From positions 1-64,000 of the forward strand of contig NZ_JAJEKE010000006.1 in assembly GCF_024363565.1 (NCBI RefSeq): a stretch of DNA of 64,000 nt. The letters are read 5' to 3'. The notes below the pieces were generated by a model, which searched no databases, was not told where the DNA came from, and saw only the letters and a list, made by a program, of their open reading frames with translations. Numbering within the stretch: position 1 is the first letter of the stretch; every line of letters starts with the position of its first letter. Below are positions 1-8,448 of the stretch, piece by piece. A program made the translations under genes and the position numbers. This DNA comes from Lutispora saccharofermentans (lineage in GTDB: Bacteria > Bacillota > Clostridia > Lutisporales > Lutisporaceae).

Positions 1-3
1 TAG

Positions 4-24
4 AAAAAGGGCTTTCGCCCTTAT
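4..24 (-). terminator. Intrinsic terminator after mazF
   Basis: On the minus strand the mazF stop codon runs into a short GC-rich hairpin, AAGGGC-GAAA-GCCCTT, followed by a T run (TTTTTC). The stem has six pairs with a GAAA tetraloop. It would end the acpS-to-mazF transcript. Confidence 0.85.
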
Positions 25-386
25 ATCGTGTAATCGGCCAATCCAAAGCTTATCTGGATGCATTCATCCACTCTCTTCATAAGCTCATCGGATAGATGTC
101 CAATCCTCTCCTTTAATCTTTTCTTATCTATTGTTCTTATCTGTTCTAAAAGAATAACAGAATCTTTAGTAAGGCCATATTCTTCCGCGCTGATTTCAAT
201 GTGAGTAGGCAGTTTTGCCTTGTTAATCTGCGAAGTAATAGCAGCAACAATGATAGTAGGACTATATTTGTTGCCTATATCATTCTGAATAACAAGTACA
301 GGTCTGACTCCTCCCTGCTCAGAACCAACAACGGGGCTTAAATCTGCATAAAAAATGTCGCCTCTTTTTACAATCACATTATTCAC
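21..386 (-). CDS. mazF: MazF/NdoA (PemK-family) mRNA endoribonuclease toxin
   Basis: This is the toxin of a type II toxin-antitoxin pair; the family cuts mRNA at short specific sequences. The reading frame could extend upstream, but the start is placed at GTG 386, where the product begins [16 protein letters not shown], the usual N-terminus of the Bacillus NdoA group. Visible family features are the GDIFYADL strand, the [19 protein letters not shown] loop, and AITSQ. The predicted 122 residues match the usual length. The GTG start overlaps the stop of the antitoxin gene (GTGAATAA), with a GGAG just upstream inside mazE, so the two are translationally coupled. The position after alr matches the Bacillus alr-ndoAI-ndoA order. 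Confidence 0.93.
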   Translation of the reverse strand: MNNVIVKRGDIFYADLSPVVGSEQGGVRPVLVIQNDIGNKYSPTIIVAAITSQINKAKLPTHIEISAEEYGLTKDSVILLEQIRTIDKKRLKERIGHLSDELMKRVDECIQISFGLADYTI

Positions 387-654
387 ACTCCGCAAGCCTT
401 GATTCATACCTGCATATAGTCTCATAATCAGCAGTAAGCCCAACCTCTGCTAGTGTAATATTTATCTCAGTCATCTCCAGATAACCTTTTTTCATGCTTT
501 CTATAAAATTCATCCTTTTCATTTCGCTCAAATAAAATTTCATTGCTTTTCTCACGAACTCGCTTCTATTACATTGTTCAGTACAAATTATGTTGTCAAC
601 TTCCTTTAAAAGGCTATCAGGCAAACTGACGACTATTCTTTTACATTCAGCCAC
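379..654 (-). CDS. mazE: Ribbon-helix-helix antitoxin of MazF (NdoAI/MazE type)
   Basis: This is the DNA-binding antitoxin partner of the downstream toxin. The start is GTG 654 because a clear GGAGG lies seven bases upstream; a longer frame to 690 has no comparable site. Residues 4-45 carry the ribbon-helix-helix pattern ([18 protein letters not shown], then [14 protein letters not shown]), which dimerises and binds the operator. The C-terminal half is charged and probably wraps the toxin. It is 91 residues, as in the Bacillus family. Its stop overlaps the toxin start by eight bases. Confidence 0.9.
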   Translation of the reverse strand: MAECKRIVVSLPDSLLKEVDNIICTEQCNRSEFVRKAMKFYLSEMKRMNFIESMKKGYLEMTEINITLAEVGLTADYETICRYESRLAECE

Positions 655-832
655 ACTAGCACCTCCAGGTTTATCTATCGTCTTATCCAATATGTATGAA
701 AATAATAATAAAAATATTCGTCCTCAAGACAACAGTGTTCTGAATTTATGCTAACCATATGTAGACTATTATATACCAACTTTTACATTTAAGCTATATA
801 TAATATTTACCAACATGCTGTCTTTTAAGGTT

Positions 833-2017
833 TTAATCTCCATAGGGGGAAATTTGATTTACTATGTTTACTATTTTCCCATCTTTTACATATACTCTCG
901 GAATCCTCTTGCCAATCATGCAAACAATTTCATAATTAATAGTCCCAAGCTTTTCCGCTATTTCATCTATAGAAATAAAGGAATTTTTTTGTTTGCCAAA
1001 TAATACGACTTCATCCCCTACTTTTACATCCTCAATACCTGTAACGTCTATCATGCATTGATCCATGCATATCCTGCCTATTACCGGCACCCTGATGCCA
1101 TTCACCAAGGCTTGAGCCTTTCCTGTCAGCATTCGGGTATAACCGTCCGCATAGCCCAATGGCAATGATGCAATTTTGGTTTTTTGGGAAGCTATAAATT
1201 TTCTTCCGTAGCTGACGCTCTCTCCGGCATCGATCTCCTTTACATGGGTAATCTTAGCCTTTAGAGACATAACCTGTTTCAGGTTTATTCCGTCCAATTC
1301 CACATCCTTTGATGGCGCCAAGCCGTAAAGTATTATGCCAGCCCTGACCATATCCAGGTGCATTTGGGGAAGGTCTATTATAGCCGCACTGTTTCCGCAG
1401 TGCTTCAGCCTAATAAATATTCCTTCCTTCTCCAGTTTATCAGCAACTCGAATAAATTTGTCAAACTGTCCTTCAGTATAGCTTTTATCCTTTTCATCCG
1501 CAATAGCAAAGTGAGTGAACATGCCTTCTATTATCAAATTAGGAAGATTATATATATCTTTTATTTGGGTTACTGCAGTCTCGTCAGCCTTAAACCCTAT
1601 TCTCCCCATGCCTGTGTCAAGCTTTATGTGAACCTTTGCTGTCTTGTTTTGCCTCTTTGCCTCCATTGAAAGGCTCCTGGCCAATTCATAAGAATACACC
1701 GCTTGCTCAATATCATTGCCAACAATAGCCTTAGCCCTCTCAGGCTGAGTATAGCCTAAAATCAAAATTGGTTCCTTTATGCCGGATTTTCTTAATTCCA
1801 GAGCTTCATCCAATCCTGATACGGCAAATCTGTCCGCCCCGTTTTCCAACAAAGTTTGAGCAATATATTTTGCTCCGTGCCCGTATCCGTCAGCTTTGAT
1901 GACAGCTGTTACTTGGGCACTATCCTTCGCCAGCCTTCTGATCTCCCTCATGTTATCGGCTAAGTTGTCTAAATTTATTTCCGCCCAGGCAGGCCTTATA
2001 AGATCAATATTGTACAT
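833..2017 (-). CDS. alr: Alanine racemase
   Basis: This PLP enzyme interconverts L- and D-alanine for peptidoglycan and may also affect germination. The product is 394 residues, normal for the family. Residues near 39-47 contain AVIKADGYGHGA with the PLP-binding lysine. The C-terminal beta domain contains SYGRKFIAS with the second catalytic base (Tyr) and CMDQCMIDVT. The GxGRIGF segment (MGRIGF) that follows the barrel strands is also present. It lies downstream of a YdcC/GerS-type lipoprotein gene and upstream of mazEF, the common Firmicutes arrangement. Confidence 0.96.
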   Translation of the reverse strand: MYNIDLIRPAWAEINLDNLADNMREIRRLAKDSAQVTAVIKADGYGHGAKYIAQTLLENGADRFAVSGLDEALELRKSGIKEPILILGYTQPERAKAIVGNDIEQAVYSYELARSLSMEAKRQNKTAKVHIKLDTGMGRIGFKADETAVTQIKDIYNLPNLIIEGMFTHFAIADEKDKSYTEGQFDKFIRVADKLEKEGIFIRLKHCGNSAAIIDLPQMHLDMVRAGIILYGLAPSKDVELDGINLKQVMSLKAKITHVKEIDAGESVSYGRKFIASQKTKIASLPLGYADGYTRMLTGKAQALVNGIRVPVIGRICMDQCMIDVTGIEDVKVGDEVVLFGKQKNSFISIDEIAEKLGTINYEIVCMIGKRIPRVYVKDGKIVNIVNQISPYGD

Positions 2018-2082
2018 CCATAAACCCTCCTTTGCATTTTCAATAATATTATAGCACTTGTATGTATATCTTTATCAAAATA

Positions 2083-2712
2083 TTAAGAAAATTTTTGTTC
2101 TTCTATGTCGAATAGTGAATCGTCTGTTTCAGTACCGTATAAAAAGGTTTTATACTCTACTTCTAATGTCTTTGAATCATCTTCAGCAAATACGTTTAAG
2201 AGCAATGGCTGAGCATTCTTCGGATTTACATACAGCAAGGCTTTTTTAAAATAGGGATTATTGCCTGCAACGCTGCATTGAAAAACATAATAATCTCTGC
2301 CATCTTTCTCTTCCACAGTCCATTTTGCATCCGGTGCATTTCTATAATTTTCAAGAAAAGCAGATAGAAAAGAGTTGTGTTCCTTAGTCCCTGCAAAGGT
2401 ATCGGATTTGAAAGGCTTATCAATACCGACATGAAAAATGCCGCATTGCCCGTTATTGTAGATCATTATTTGCTTCATCACCAGATTGTCATCATAAAAC
2501 TCTATTCGGAATTTATCCGGTTTTTTATAATACTGCTTAAGATTGTAGTAAAATACGCTTCTGTTATTTTTAACAGCCATCCTTGCTTCGCTGCTGTAGC
2601 CGGGTGCATCTTCCATTTTTTTTAATACTTTTTCAGCGCTGGGTGCGGAAAACATGCATCCTCCAAGCAGCAAAGACACTATAACAATTATGGATAAAAC
2701 CTTCTGCCGCAT
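2083..2712 (-). CDS. YdcC/GerS-family lipoprotein (LolA-like fold)
   Basis: A 209-residue exported lipoprotein: the N-terminus MRQKVLSIIVIVSLLLGGC has a charged start, hydrophobic core and a lipobox ending in Cys19. The rest has the strand-rich pattern of LolA-like outer-membrane-lipoprotein sorting domains (KFRIEFYDDNLVMKQIMIYNNG and similar). In Bacillus ydcC sits between acpS and alr, and in Clostridioides difficile the related GerS is encoded with an alanine racemase and is needed for cortex modification in spores. The same position here supports that family. A role in spore germination is inferred from family and location only. Confidence 0.75.
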   Translation of the reverse strand: MRQKVLSIIVIVSLLLGGCMFSAPSAEKVLKKMEDAPGYSSEARMAVKNNRSVFYYNLKQYYKKPDKFRIEFYDDNLVMKQIMIYNNGQCGIFHVGIDKPFKSDTFAGTKEHNSFLSAFLENYRNAPDAKWTVEEKDGRDYYVFQCSVAGNNPYFKKALLYVNPKNAQPLLLNVFAEDDSKTLEVEYKTFLYGTETDDSLFDIEEQKFS

Positions 2713-2724
2713 TAGAGACCTCCT

Positions 2725-4260
2725 CTACTTTCCCCCTATATCCATAATTGTATGCGGTATATATTTGATTATGTCAGAGGCAACCATTCCCCACTGTCCG
2801 TATTTCTCCGCTGCCCTGTCACCGGCGGCACCATGTATATATGCACCGCATGAAGCCGCTTCCATGGGGCTCATTCCCTGGGCCAAAAAGCTTGCTATTA
2901 TGCCTCCGAGCACATCTCCGGAGCCTGCTGTGCCCATGCCCGGATTGCCGGTGGGGTTGATCCTGGTCTCTCCCCAGGGAGATGCAATGATCGTGCGATA
3001 TCCCTTCAGCACCACGATCACCCTGTACTTCTTCGCAAAGCTCTCCGCTGCCTCCAGTCTGTTTCCTTGAACCTCGCCTGTGCTGATACCCATAAGCCTT
3101 GCCATTTCTGCCGGATGAGGGGTTATTATGGTCGATTCCGGCCTTTGCAGCAAAATAGCCGGTTCTTCAGATATCACATTTAATGCATCCGCATCAAAGA
3201 TAGCAGGTTTATTGCAACTTATCGCCGCATCAAAAACGGCCTCTTTAACCTGAGAAGATGTTCTCAGCCCGGGTCCCATGAGAAAAACTGAGGCGTTGCG
3301 GAGTGCCAACATGATTTCTCCGCTGCTTTTTGAAGCCAGGCATCCCTCTCCATCATCCGTCAGCCCCCGGGTTATCACCACAGGTATCACACCCCGAACC
3401 GCATCAAATGAGCACAAAGGTACTGCCAGTTCTACAATTCCTGCTCCGCTCCGCAAGGCTGCCTTGGCGGCTAAAAGCCCTGCCCCTTCCATTCCTTTAG
3501 AACCTGCCGCTATCAATATTCTCCCGTAGGTCCCCTTATATCCATGAGCCTTTCTGGGCTTGATGCAGCCGCTGACATAATCTCTGTCCGTCAAGTATCT
3601 GCTGATCCCTACTCTATCATAAGCCTGCTCAGGAATTGATAATCCGCATACCGCAAGCTCTCCGCAATAATAAGGGCCATCATTTATAACAAGCCCTATT
3701 TTAGGCAGCCCTAAAGCAACCGTTTTATTTGCTTTGATGCAACTGCCTTCTGCAAAGCCGGTATCACAATTCAGGCCGGTAGGGCTATCTATGGAAAGCA
3801 CATATTTACGCTGCTTGTTTATTTTATCTACTATTGTCTCATAATTGCCCTTAAGCCTTCCTTTAAAACCGGTTCCCAGCATGGCATCGATAATCATATG
3901 GCTTCTGCCGAACATGATATCCAGGGCTTCTATATTTGAATCCTCCATGCTGAGAATAGGAATGCCAAGCTTCTTTATTATATTTAAGTTTGCCAAAGCA
4001 TCCCCGGTTATTTTTTTCTCGTCACCGCATATAAACACCACTGCTCTCCATCCCTTGGATGCGAGATGCCTGGCTGCCGCAAAGCCGTCGCCGCCGTTAT
4101 TTCCGGTTCCGCAGATCAAAGAAGCCTCCCCCTCTTTAGGCAGGCGTCCTCCCTCAATCTCTTTTTCTATTTCTTTTACAATCCCTAAAGCAGCATTCTC
4201 CATTAAAACAATGCCGGATATGCTGAATTCTTTAATTGATACTTCGTCCGCGCATCTCAT
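2725..4260 (-). CDS. nnr: Bifunctional NAD(P)HX epimerase / ADP-dependent NAD(P)HX dehydratase
   Basis: Repairs hydrated NAD(P)H. The N-terminal half (about residues 1-215) is the YjeF_N epimerase with CGTGNNGGDGFAAARHLASKG; the C-terminal half (about 225-505) is the ribokinase-like dehydratase with ITPHPAEMARL and GNPGMGTAGSGDVLGGIIA. The start is put at ATG 4260 with GGAG four bases upstream; TTG 4272 is also possible, and the open frame extends to 4338 without support. The first 29 bases overlap the end of acpS in another frame, so translation is probably coupled. Length (511 residues) is normal for the fused enzyme. Confidence 0.93.
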   Translation of the reverse strand: MRCADEVSIKEFSISGIVLMENAALGIVKEIEKEIEGGRLPKEGEASLICGTGNNGGDGFAAARHLASKGWRAVVFICGDEKKITGDALANLNIIKKLGIPILSMEDSNIEALDIMFGRSHMIIDAMLGTGFKGRLKGNYETIVDKINKQRKYVLSIDSPTGLNCDTGFAEGSCIKANKTVALGLPKIGLVINDGPYYCGELAVCGLSIPEQAYDRVGISRYLTDRDYVSGCIKPRKAHGYKGTYGRILIAAGSKGMEGAGLLAAKAALRSGAGIVELAVPLCSFDAVRGVIPVVITRGLTDDGEGCLASKSSGEIMLALRNASVFLMGPGLRTSSQVKEAVFDAAISCNKPAIFDADALNVISEEPAILLQRPESTIITPHPAEMARLMGISTGEVQGNRLEAAESFAKKYRVIVVLKGYRTIIASPWGETRINPTGNPGMGTAGSGDVLGGIIASFLAQGMSPMEAASCGAYIHGAAGDRAAEKYGQWGMVASDIIKYIPHTIMDIGGK

Positions 4261-4681
4261 TTGCTCCGACAAGCATGCTCTCAATATCCATCCACCTCTT
4301 TTCAATAGAAATCTCAGCCACAGCTGTTGCGGTAGCATAATTCCTGCTGTGAGATATAGTTATGTGAATATCGCCTATATAGTTGCCATCAGCATAGTCT
4401 TTCACTTTTCCGTTCAATCTTACAAAGGGCTTTCCTTTGACATCCCGGATTATCTCGATCTCCTTCCATTTGAAATTGCGAAGGCCGGTCCCTATGGATT
4501 TCAACACCGCTTCTTTAGCCGAGAAGCCTCCTGCAACATGTTGTGGGCTTAAAGCCTTGCCTTCCAAATATGCCAGCTCATCAGCAGTAAAAAGCCTGTC
4601 AACGAACCCCGGATATCTCTCCATGGCTTTCTTTATCCTATCTATTTCAATTATATCTGTTCCTATTCCATATATGATCAT
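4232..4681 (-). CDS. acpS: Holo-[acyl-carrier-protein] synthase
   Basis: Transfers 4'-phosphopantetheine from CoA to acyl carrier protein. The motifs GIGTDIIEIDRI at the N-terminus and GGFSAKEAVLKSIGTGLRN (magnesium-binding Glu and Lys) identify AcpS, and HITISHSRNYATATAVAE is the conserved C-terminal strand pair. The product is 149 residues, about 25 longer than usual; the extra tail is what overlaps the downstream nnr start. This is the first gene of the block that ends with mazF. Confidence 0.95.
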   Translation of the reverse strand: MIIYGIGTDIIEIDRIKKAMERYPGFVDRLFTADELAYLEGKALSPQHVAGGFSAKEAVLKSIGTGLRNFKWKEIEIIRDVKGKPFVRLNGKVKDYADGNYIGDIHITISHSRNYATATAVAEISIEKRWMDIESMLVGANEMRGRSIN

Positions 4682-4826
4682 TTTAATTCCTCCGATGCCT
4701 TAAGTCGTTAGAAATAATATTCTACATATAGTTAAAATTATCCTCCTAAAAAAACATTACAGGGAGTCTATACTAAAGCAGAATTATACTTTTCTATGAA
4801 TCATAAAATTTTTGATAATATAGAGA

Positions 4827-4857
4827 ACAGCGGCTTTGATTTTCTCAAAACCGCTGT
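4827..4857 (-). terminator. Hairpin downstream of the GyrI-like gene
   Basis: A 13-bp stem, ACAGCGGTTTTGA with its complement, lies in the 238-bp gap after the stand-alone GyrI-like gene. It lacks a strong T run on the minus strand, so it is a weak terminator or mRNA 3' end. The rest of the gap is AT-rich and contains the upstream region of acpS; I saw nothing else in it. Confidence 0.5.
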
Positions 4858-4919
4858 CCCACAGGTAATACAACTTTTATGGCATAGCTACTACCCACCG
4901 AGCAACATTTTTTTCTATT

Positions 4920-5393
4920 TTATTGTAATTTATTTACCGGAATATACATTTCAGTAAGATACTCGTTTTGAGACTGTTTTTCATCGTTCAAATAATGGTA
5001 ATAGATGCCTCCGTTTGCCACAAAACTATTTTCAGATATCCATTTCATCAGTTCATCTAACGTAGCATCCTGCTTTTCGTAGGGACCACGATCTATGGTT
5101 GTTGCAATGATGCGGGAAGGAAGTATGTGCGCTGTTACATCCCCTCTCGGTTCAACAGGAAGAGCAATCTCATATCCTACTTCCACATCAAGCGTTTCAA
5201 GCTCAATGTTATGAAAACATACAATGGGGCCGCTACTGGGCAGAGTTTTCTTTTCTTCAATAAGCGCAAGAATATCTCTACCCGCATTTGCCATGAAATC
5301 AGGATACTCTCTAAAGAAATTAATTGTCTTGCGAATAGACAAAACGTTCATTTCTGGTAGTTGCTTCAAGGTGATTTTGGATATTCTGGACAT
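4920..5393 (-). CDS. GyrI-like effector-binding domain protein
   Basis: A 157-residue stand-alone GyrI/SOUL-type domain of the kind found at the C-terminus of AraC and MerR regulators. Family-like segments are GYEIALPVEP, ATTIDRGPYEKQDATLDELMKWI and GGIYYHYLND near the end. There is no DNA-binding domain. A GGAGA sits seven bases before the ATG, which lies inside the end of the preceding DUF3788 gene. It probably binds a small hydrophobic ligand, perhaps the same as the AraC protein encoded two genes upstream. Confidence 0.8.
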   Translation of the reverse strand: MSRISKITLKQLPEMNVLSIRKTINFFREYPDFMANAGRDILALIEEKKTLPSSGPIVCFHNIELETLDVEVGYEIALPVEPRGDVTAHILPSRIIATTIDRGPYEKQDATLDELMKWISENSFVANGGIYYHYLNDEKQSQNEYLTEMYIPVNKLQ

Positions 5394-5841
5394 ACTGACT
5401 CTCCATTTCTATATTTATTTTAGGCTTCATCCGCAGTGCAAGCAGTTTCATAATATCTAAAACCGTATTGAAATTTTGCACATCCAGCATAAGCCATTTT
5501 TCGCCCTGACCGACTCTGGTTTCCCTAAATACTTTCTGGGCATATTCTGACAAAAAGGGAATTAAAAACTCGGCTTCGGGCATTTCTTTTCTTCCGATGA
5601 CTACAAGGACAATAAAGTACCCTTCCATAGGATAAAGCGTACAGAGAGATTTGCCGTTTTTACTATATTTTACGTTCCATCCGGGTTGCATAGAGCAATT
5701 GCTGTAATTGTATTTTGGTTCAGTCATGTAAATCTGATGAAGATGATTATTTAGGGTTTCCCACAAACTGCTTCGGACAAAATTAATAATTTGTTGTTGG
5801 TTTGGCTTATTATCCGCACCGTATTTACAACTCCATTCCAT
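5320..5841 (-). CDS. DUF3788 family protein
   Basis: A cytoplasmic protein of about 173 residues resembling DUF3788. The start is put at ATG 5841 (a second ATG is at 5844) because GAGGAGG lies just upstream; the frame open to 5937 overlaps the AraC gene and has no site. Recognisable family segments are PGWNVKYSKNGKSLCTLYP and KWLMLDVQ. The function is unknown. It overlaps the AraC stop by 17 bases and the next gene start by 74 bases, so the three genes form one tightly packed operon. Confidence 0.75.
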   Translation of the reverse strand: MEWSCKYGADNKPNQQQIINFVRSSLWETLNNHLHQIYMTEPKYNYSNCSMQPGWNVKYSKNGKSLCTLYPMEGYFIVLVVIGRKEMPEAEFLIPFLSEYAQKVFRETRVGQGEKWLMLDVQNFNTVLDIMKLLALRMKPKINIEMESQYVQNIQNHLEATTRNERFVYSQDN

Positions 5842-6772
5842 CATATTCCTCCTCGTATGATTCAATCGATATCGGGACAAGCCAAGTTTCCATATATGCT
5901 GATGTTTCTTTGATAGGATAATAAAGTTCAACAGCAAAATCTGTTGCTGCTAAATCATGCTTATGCATCCAGCGTTCCATAAAAGTCTGTGCTTTATATA
6001 CCGTTGAAGTGACAAGCTCTTCAAATGATTCTGCCTCAAAACCGCAAACAATGTATTCCATTTCCGGCATAGTAAAAATGGTAAAATCTTCTGATACGGT
6101 TTCAATTTCTACGCTGGCTTCAGCTCCTGCAAGATACATACAATATCCCTTTTTGGCATTACCTGCATAGACAACACCACATTCTTTGCCATCTGGCAGC
6201 AAACCGTAAATAGACGACTTTTGAGAATGAAAATCTTCCCACATAGTTCCGGTTACGGAAATACCACTGTCTTGTCCGCCCATAATATCCGTAAGGGGAA
6301 TCTCCTTAGCAATGCCGATAATAGGTTTTGGAACATCCAGCTTTTTACGTGTTACTTCTAACACAATCCCATCTGCAATTAAAGGAACATTTTCATCAAT
6401 CATTACATAGTTCAGCAAAAGATTAGGCTTTACATACTGATTCAACATAGTTCTAACATGGCGCATTTGTTCAGGTGTTATCTCAAAAATACTTTTGAAA
6501 GCTCGTGTAAAGTTAGAATGGCCGGAGAAGCAAAATTCCTCGGCAATATCTATCACTGTTCGGTTTGTATCTCTAAGCAATTCACACGCTTTTGATAAAC
6601 GCCGCATCTTTGTATACTCGCGTACCGGCAGTTTTACAAGTCGATGAAACAGCCTTTGAAAGTAAAAAGGCGATAATGCGGCTACCTGCGCAAGTTCTTC
6701 AATCGACAAGTCCTTTGTTAGGTTTTCTTCAATATAATCAATAGCCTGTTGAATAGACTCCCAAGCGTGCAT
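5825..6772 (-). CDS. AraC-family regulator with C-terminal GyrI-like ligand domain
   Basis: A 315-residue transcription regulator. Residues 8-107 form the two helix-turn-helix motifs of AraC proteins (LSIEELAQVAALSPFYFQRL and the second around FCFSGHSNFTRAFKSIF, followed by TPEQMR). Residues from about 120 onward form a GyrI-like ligand-binding domain (FTIFTMPEMEYIVCGFEA). This is the Rob/SoxS-like layout with N-terminal DNA-binding domain. Two further genes, DUF3788 and a free GyrI-like domain, follow in the operon. A structured leader with terminator lies upstream. The ligand is not known. Confidence 0.9.
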   Translation of the reverse strand: MHAWESIQQAIDYIEENLTKDLSIEELAQVAALSPFYFQRLFHRLVKLPVREYTKMRRLSKACELLRDTNRTVIDIAEEFCFSGHSNFTRAFKSIFEITPEQMRHVRTMLNQYVKPNLLLNYVMIDENVPLIADGIVLEVTRKKLDVPKPIIGIAKEIPLTDIMGGQDSGISVTGTMWEDFHSQKSSIYGLLPDGKECGVVYAGNAKKGYCMYLAGAEASVEIETVSEDFTIFTMPEMEYIVCGFEAESFEELVTSTVYKAQTFMERWMHKHDLAATDFAVELYYPIKETSAYMETWLVPISIESYEEEYDGMEL

Positions 6773-6904
6773 ATCAACACCTCCTATCTATAATTTACCA
6801 CAATAAGTCAATCCTTGCTTATCACACGATGCTCTTTTTGACGCTAATATCATCTAAAATGCCCTTTCCTACATAGCGGATATGGTAAAAGAATAACATT
6901 GATA

Positions 6905-7060
6905 TAAACAAAACGACCTCCCATTAAGGAGGTCTGTAAATTCGGCAGGCTCCATCCGTAGACTGGAGTTCCAGAAGCTATGTCACATGGACTATACAGC
7001 TTCTTTGAAATCCAGCATCAAATAAATTATTATATCCCGCTATATTATATGGTATAATTT
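6905..7060 (-). promoter_or_regulatory. Structured leader with terminator upstream of the AraC operon (candidate attenuator)
   Basis: The 325-bp gap between the divergent genes at 6772 and 7098 holds folded sequence on the minus strand. First comes a long hairpin AGAAGCT...AGCTTCT (arms 6973-6979 and 6998-7004, with inner TAT/ATA and GTC/GAC pairs), then a CTCCA...TGGAG hairpin. Next is GACCTCC-TTAATG-GGAGGTC (6915-6934) followed by GTTTTGTTT, which looks like an intrinsic terminator about 140 bases before the araC start. The region lies downstream of AT-rich promoter-like sequence near 7050. It does not match a riboswitch class I know. Confidence 0.45.
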
Positions 7061-7097
7061 AGTAGGCGTTACAAGCAGGAAATCTAGGAGGAATGGA

Positions 7098-7532
7098 ATG
7101 AACAAGAAAATATGTTTTGTTTCTAATTTGTGTTTGCTATTGTGGTTTTTTTTAGATATGGTTGGAATGAGTATTAATAGCCATATTTTAGTTACCAGGT
7201 CTTATAGAGATGATGCCATATTTTTTGTTATATTTTTAGTGTTATTTATTTGGTTTATTTTTAAGGATAAAATCGAGAAATATTTACTTACGGCATGGTT
7301 GTTTATGTGGTTTTTAACCCAGTTTTTAGCACATTGGTATTTTACTATTTTGGGCCCTTCACAAGAAAAGATGAATTATTTTGCTGATACAATAAAATTG
7401 ATATCATCTTCTCATATTTATATACCTGACCTATATCATATAATACTTCATACATTAATCTTTGTTTCCTTAATAAATATGATAATCTATTGTGTTACTT
7501 CAACAAAAACAAATATGACCAAAGCAAAATAG
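7098..7532 (+). CDS. Small integral membrane protein, function unknown
   Basis: A 144-residue protein with about four hydrophobic segments: residues 6-22, 42-58, 67-90 and 113-132. The sequence is rich in Phe, Trp and Leu, and an AGGAGG site lies before the ATG. A possible promoter is TATAAT near 7050. The gene is followed after 19 bases by a methyltransferase gene, so the two may be co-transcribed. I do not recognise a family. The AT content is higher than in neighbouring genes, which may indicate recent acquisition. Confidence 0.7.
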   Translation: MNKKICFVSNLCLLLWFFLDMVGMSINSHILVTRSYRDDAIFFVIFLVLFIWFIFKDKIEKYLLTAWLFMWFLTQFLAHWYFTILGPSQEKMNYFADTIKLISSSHIYIPDLYHIILHTLIFVSLINMIIYCVTSTKTNMTKAK

Positions 7533-7551
7533 TAGAATTATTAGGAGAAAA

Positions 7552-8412
7552 ATGATGGAAAAATCACTTTTTTCAATGCTTGAAGTATCAAGCACAATGC
7601 TTATCACACTATATGCAAGAGCGCTTGAAAGCATAAGCTGTAATCCGATCATTCACGATCCCAAGGCTGTGGAAATGATCGGAATTATAAAAAAAGAAGT
7701 CGCCGGTTCAGATAATCCAATTCACAGAAAAATTGTGAATGGGAAGTATAATCCTAAGCTAGCGGTTACTATGGCTCTCCGCAGCCGTCGATTTGACAGG
7801 TATGTTTATGATTTTTTAAAAAACAATCCCATGGGTACGGTGATTAACCTGGGATGCGGCTTGGATACGAGGTTTGACCGGGTCGACAATGGAAAAGTAA
7901 TATGGTTTGATATTGATTTTCCGGAAGTGATTGAACTGAGACGCCGGTTTATGAAGGAAAATGCAAGGCGCCAATTTATAGAAGGCTCGATTCTGGATAA
8001 TACTTGGACAAAAATTGTTAAAACAGGCGGGCCGTATCTTGTCCTTGCCGAAGGTGTTTTTATGTATCTTACAGAGCCCGATGTTAAAGATCTTCTGGCT
8101 ATGATTTATCACGAGCTGGGCTCTGCTGACATCGCCTGCGAGGTCACTAACCGCTATTGGGTAGACAAAATGAAAAACCGTTATATGCAATGGAAATTGA
8201 GACATCAATTGGGGATTACCGGCGGAGCTGTATTTACATTCGGTATACCTGACAGCCTCTATTTTGAAGAGTGGAATCCGAATTATAAATTTCTTGATGA
8301 GTGGACGTATTTTGATGATAATGAAAAAAAGTTAGGGTGGTTTAACCTGTTTTCTTTTATTGAAGTGTTGAGAAAGGTTCAGTGGACTGTCCATTATAAG
8401 ATCGGGGATTAA
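7552..8412 (+). CDS. Class I SAM-dependent methyltransferase, LCM family
   Basis: A 286-residue O-methyltransferase-like protein of the leucine carboxyl methyltransferase (LCMT/Ppm1) fold. Features are a substrate-binding N-terminal half with LAVTMALRSRRFDRYVYDFL, the SAM-binding motif GTVINLGCGLDTRFDRVDNG, the acidic WFDIDFPEVIELRRRF segment, and VLAEGVFMYL. Many bacterial members act on polyketides or small carboxylates; the substrate here is unknown. Two consecutive ATG codons follow a GGAG site. It ends at a shared terminator facing leuS. Confidence 0.88.
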   Translation: MMEKSLFSMLEVSSTMLITLYARALESISCNPIIHDPKAVEMIGIIKKEVAGSDNPIHRKIVNGKYNPKLAVTMALRSRRFDRYVYDFLKNNPMGTVINLGCGLDTRFDRVDNGKVIWFDIDFPEVIELRRRFMKENARRQFIEGSILDNTWTKIVKTGGPYLVLAEGVFMYLTEPDVKDLLAMIYHELGSADIACEVTNRYWVDKMKNRYMQWKLRHQLGITGGAVFTFGIPDSLYFEEWNPNYKFLDEWTYFDDNEKKLGWFNLFSFIEVLRKVQWTVHYKIGD

Positions 8413-8415
8413 AAC

Positions 8416-8445
8416 AGCCGGTGCAAAATCTGCACCGGCCATAAA
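8416..8445. terminator. Bidirectional terminator between the methyltransferase and leuS
   Basis: A nine-pair stem GCCGGTGCA / TGCACCGGC with a five-base loop is flanked by AAAA on the left and TTTTATTT on the right. It can terminate both converging genes. Confidence 0.85.
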
Positions 8446-8448
8446 ATT

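Noticed and set aside
21-443. Longer mazF start upstream of GTG 386
   Set aside because: The extra 19 codons lie within the antitoxin gene and have no ribosome site; the GTG overlaps the antitoxin stop as in Bacillus.
2725-4338. Longer nnr start at 4338
   Set aside because: The additional 26 codons lie inside acpS and resemble no part of the family.
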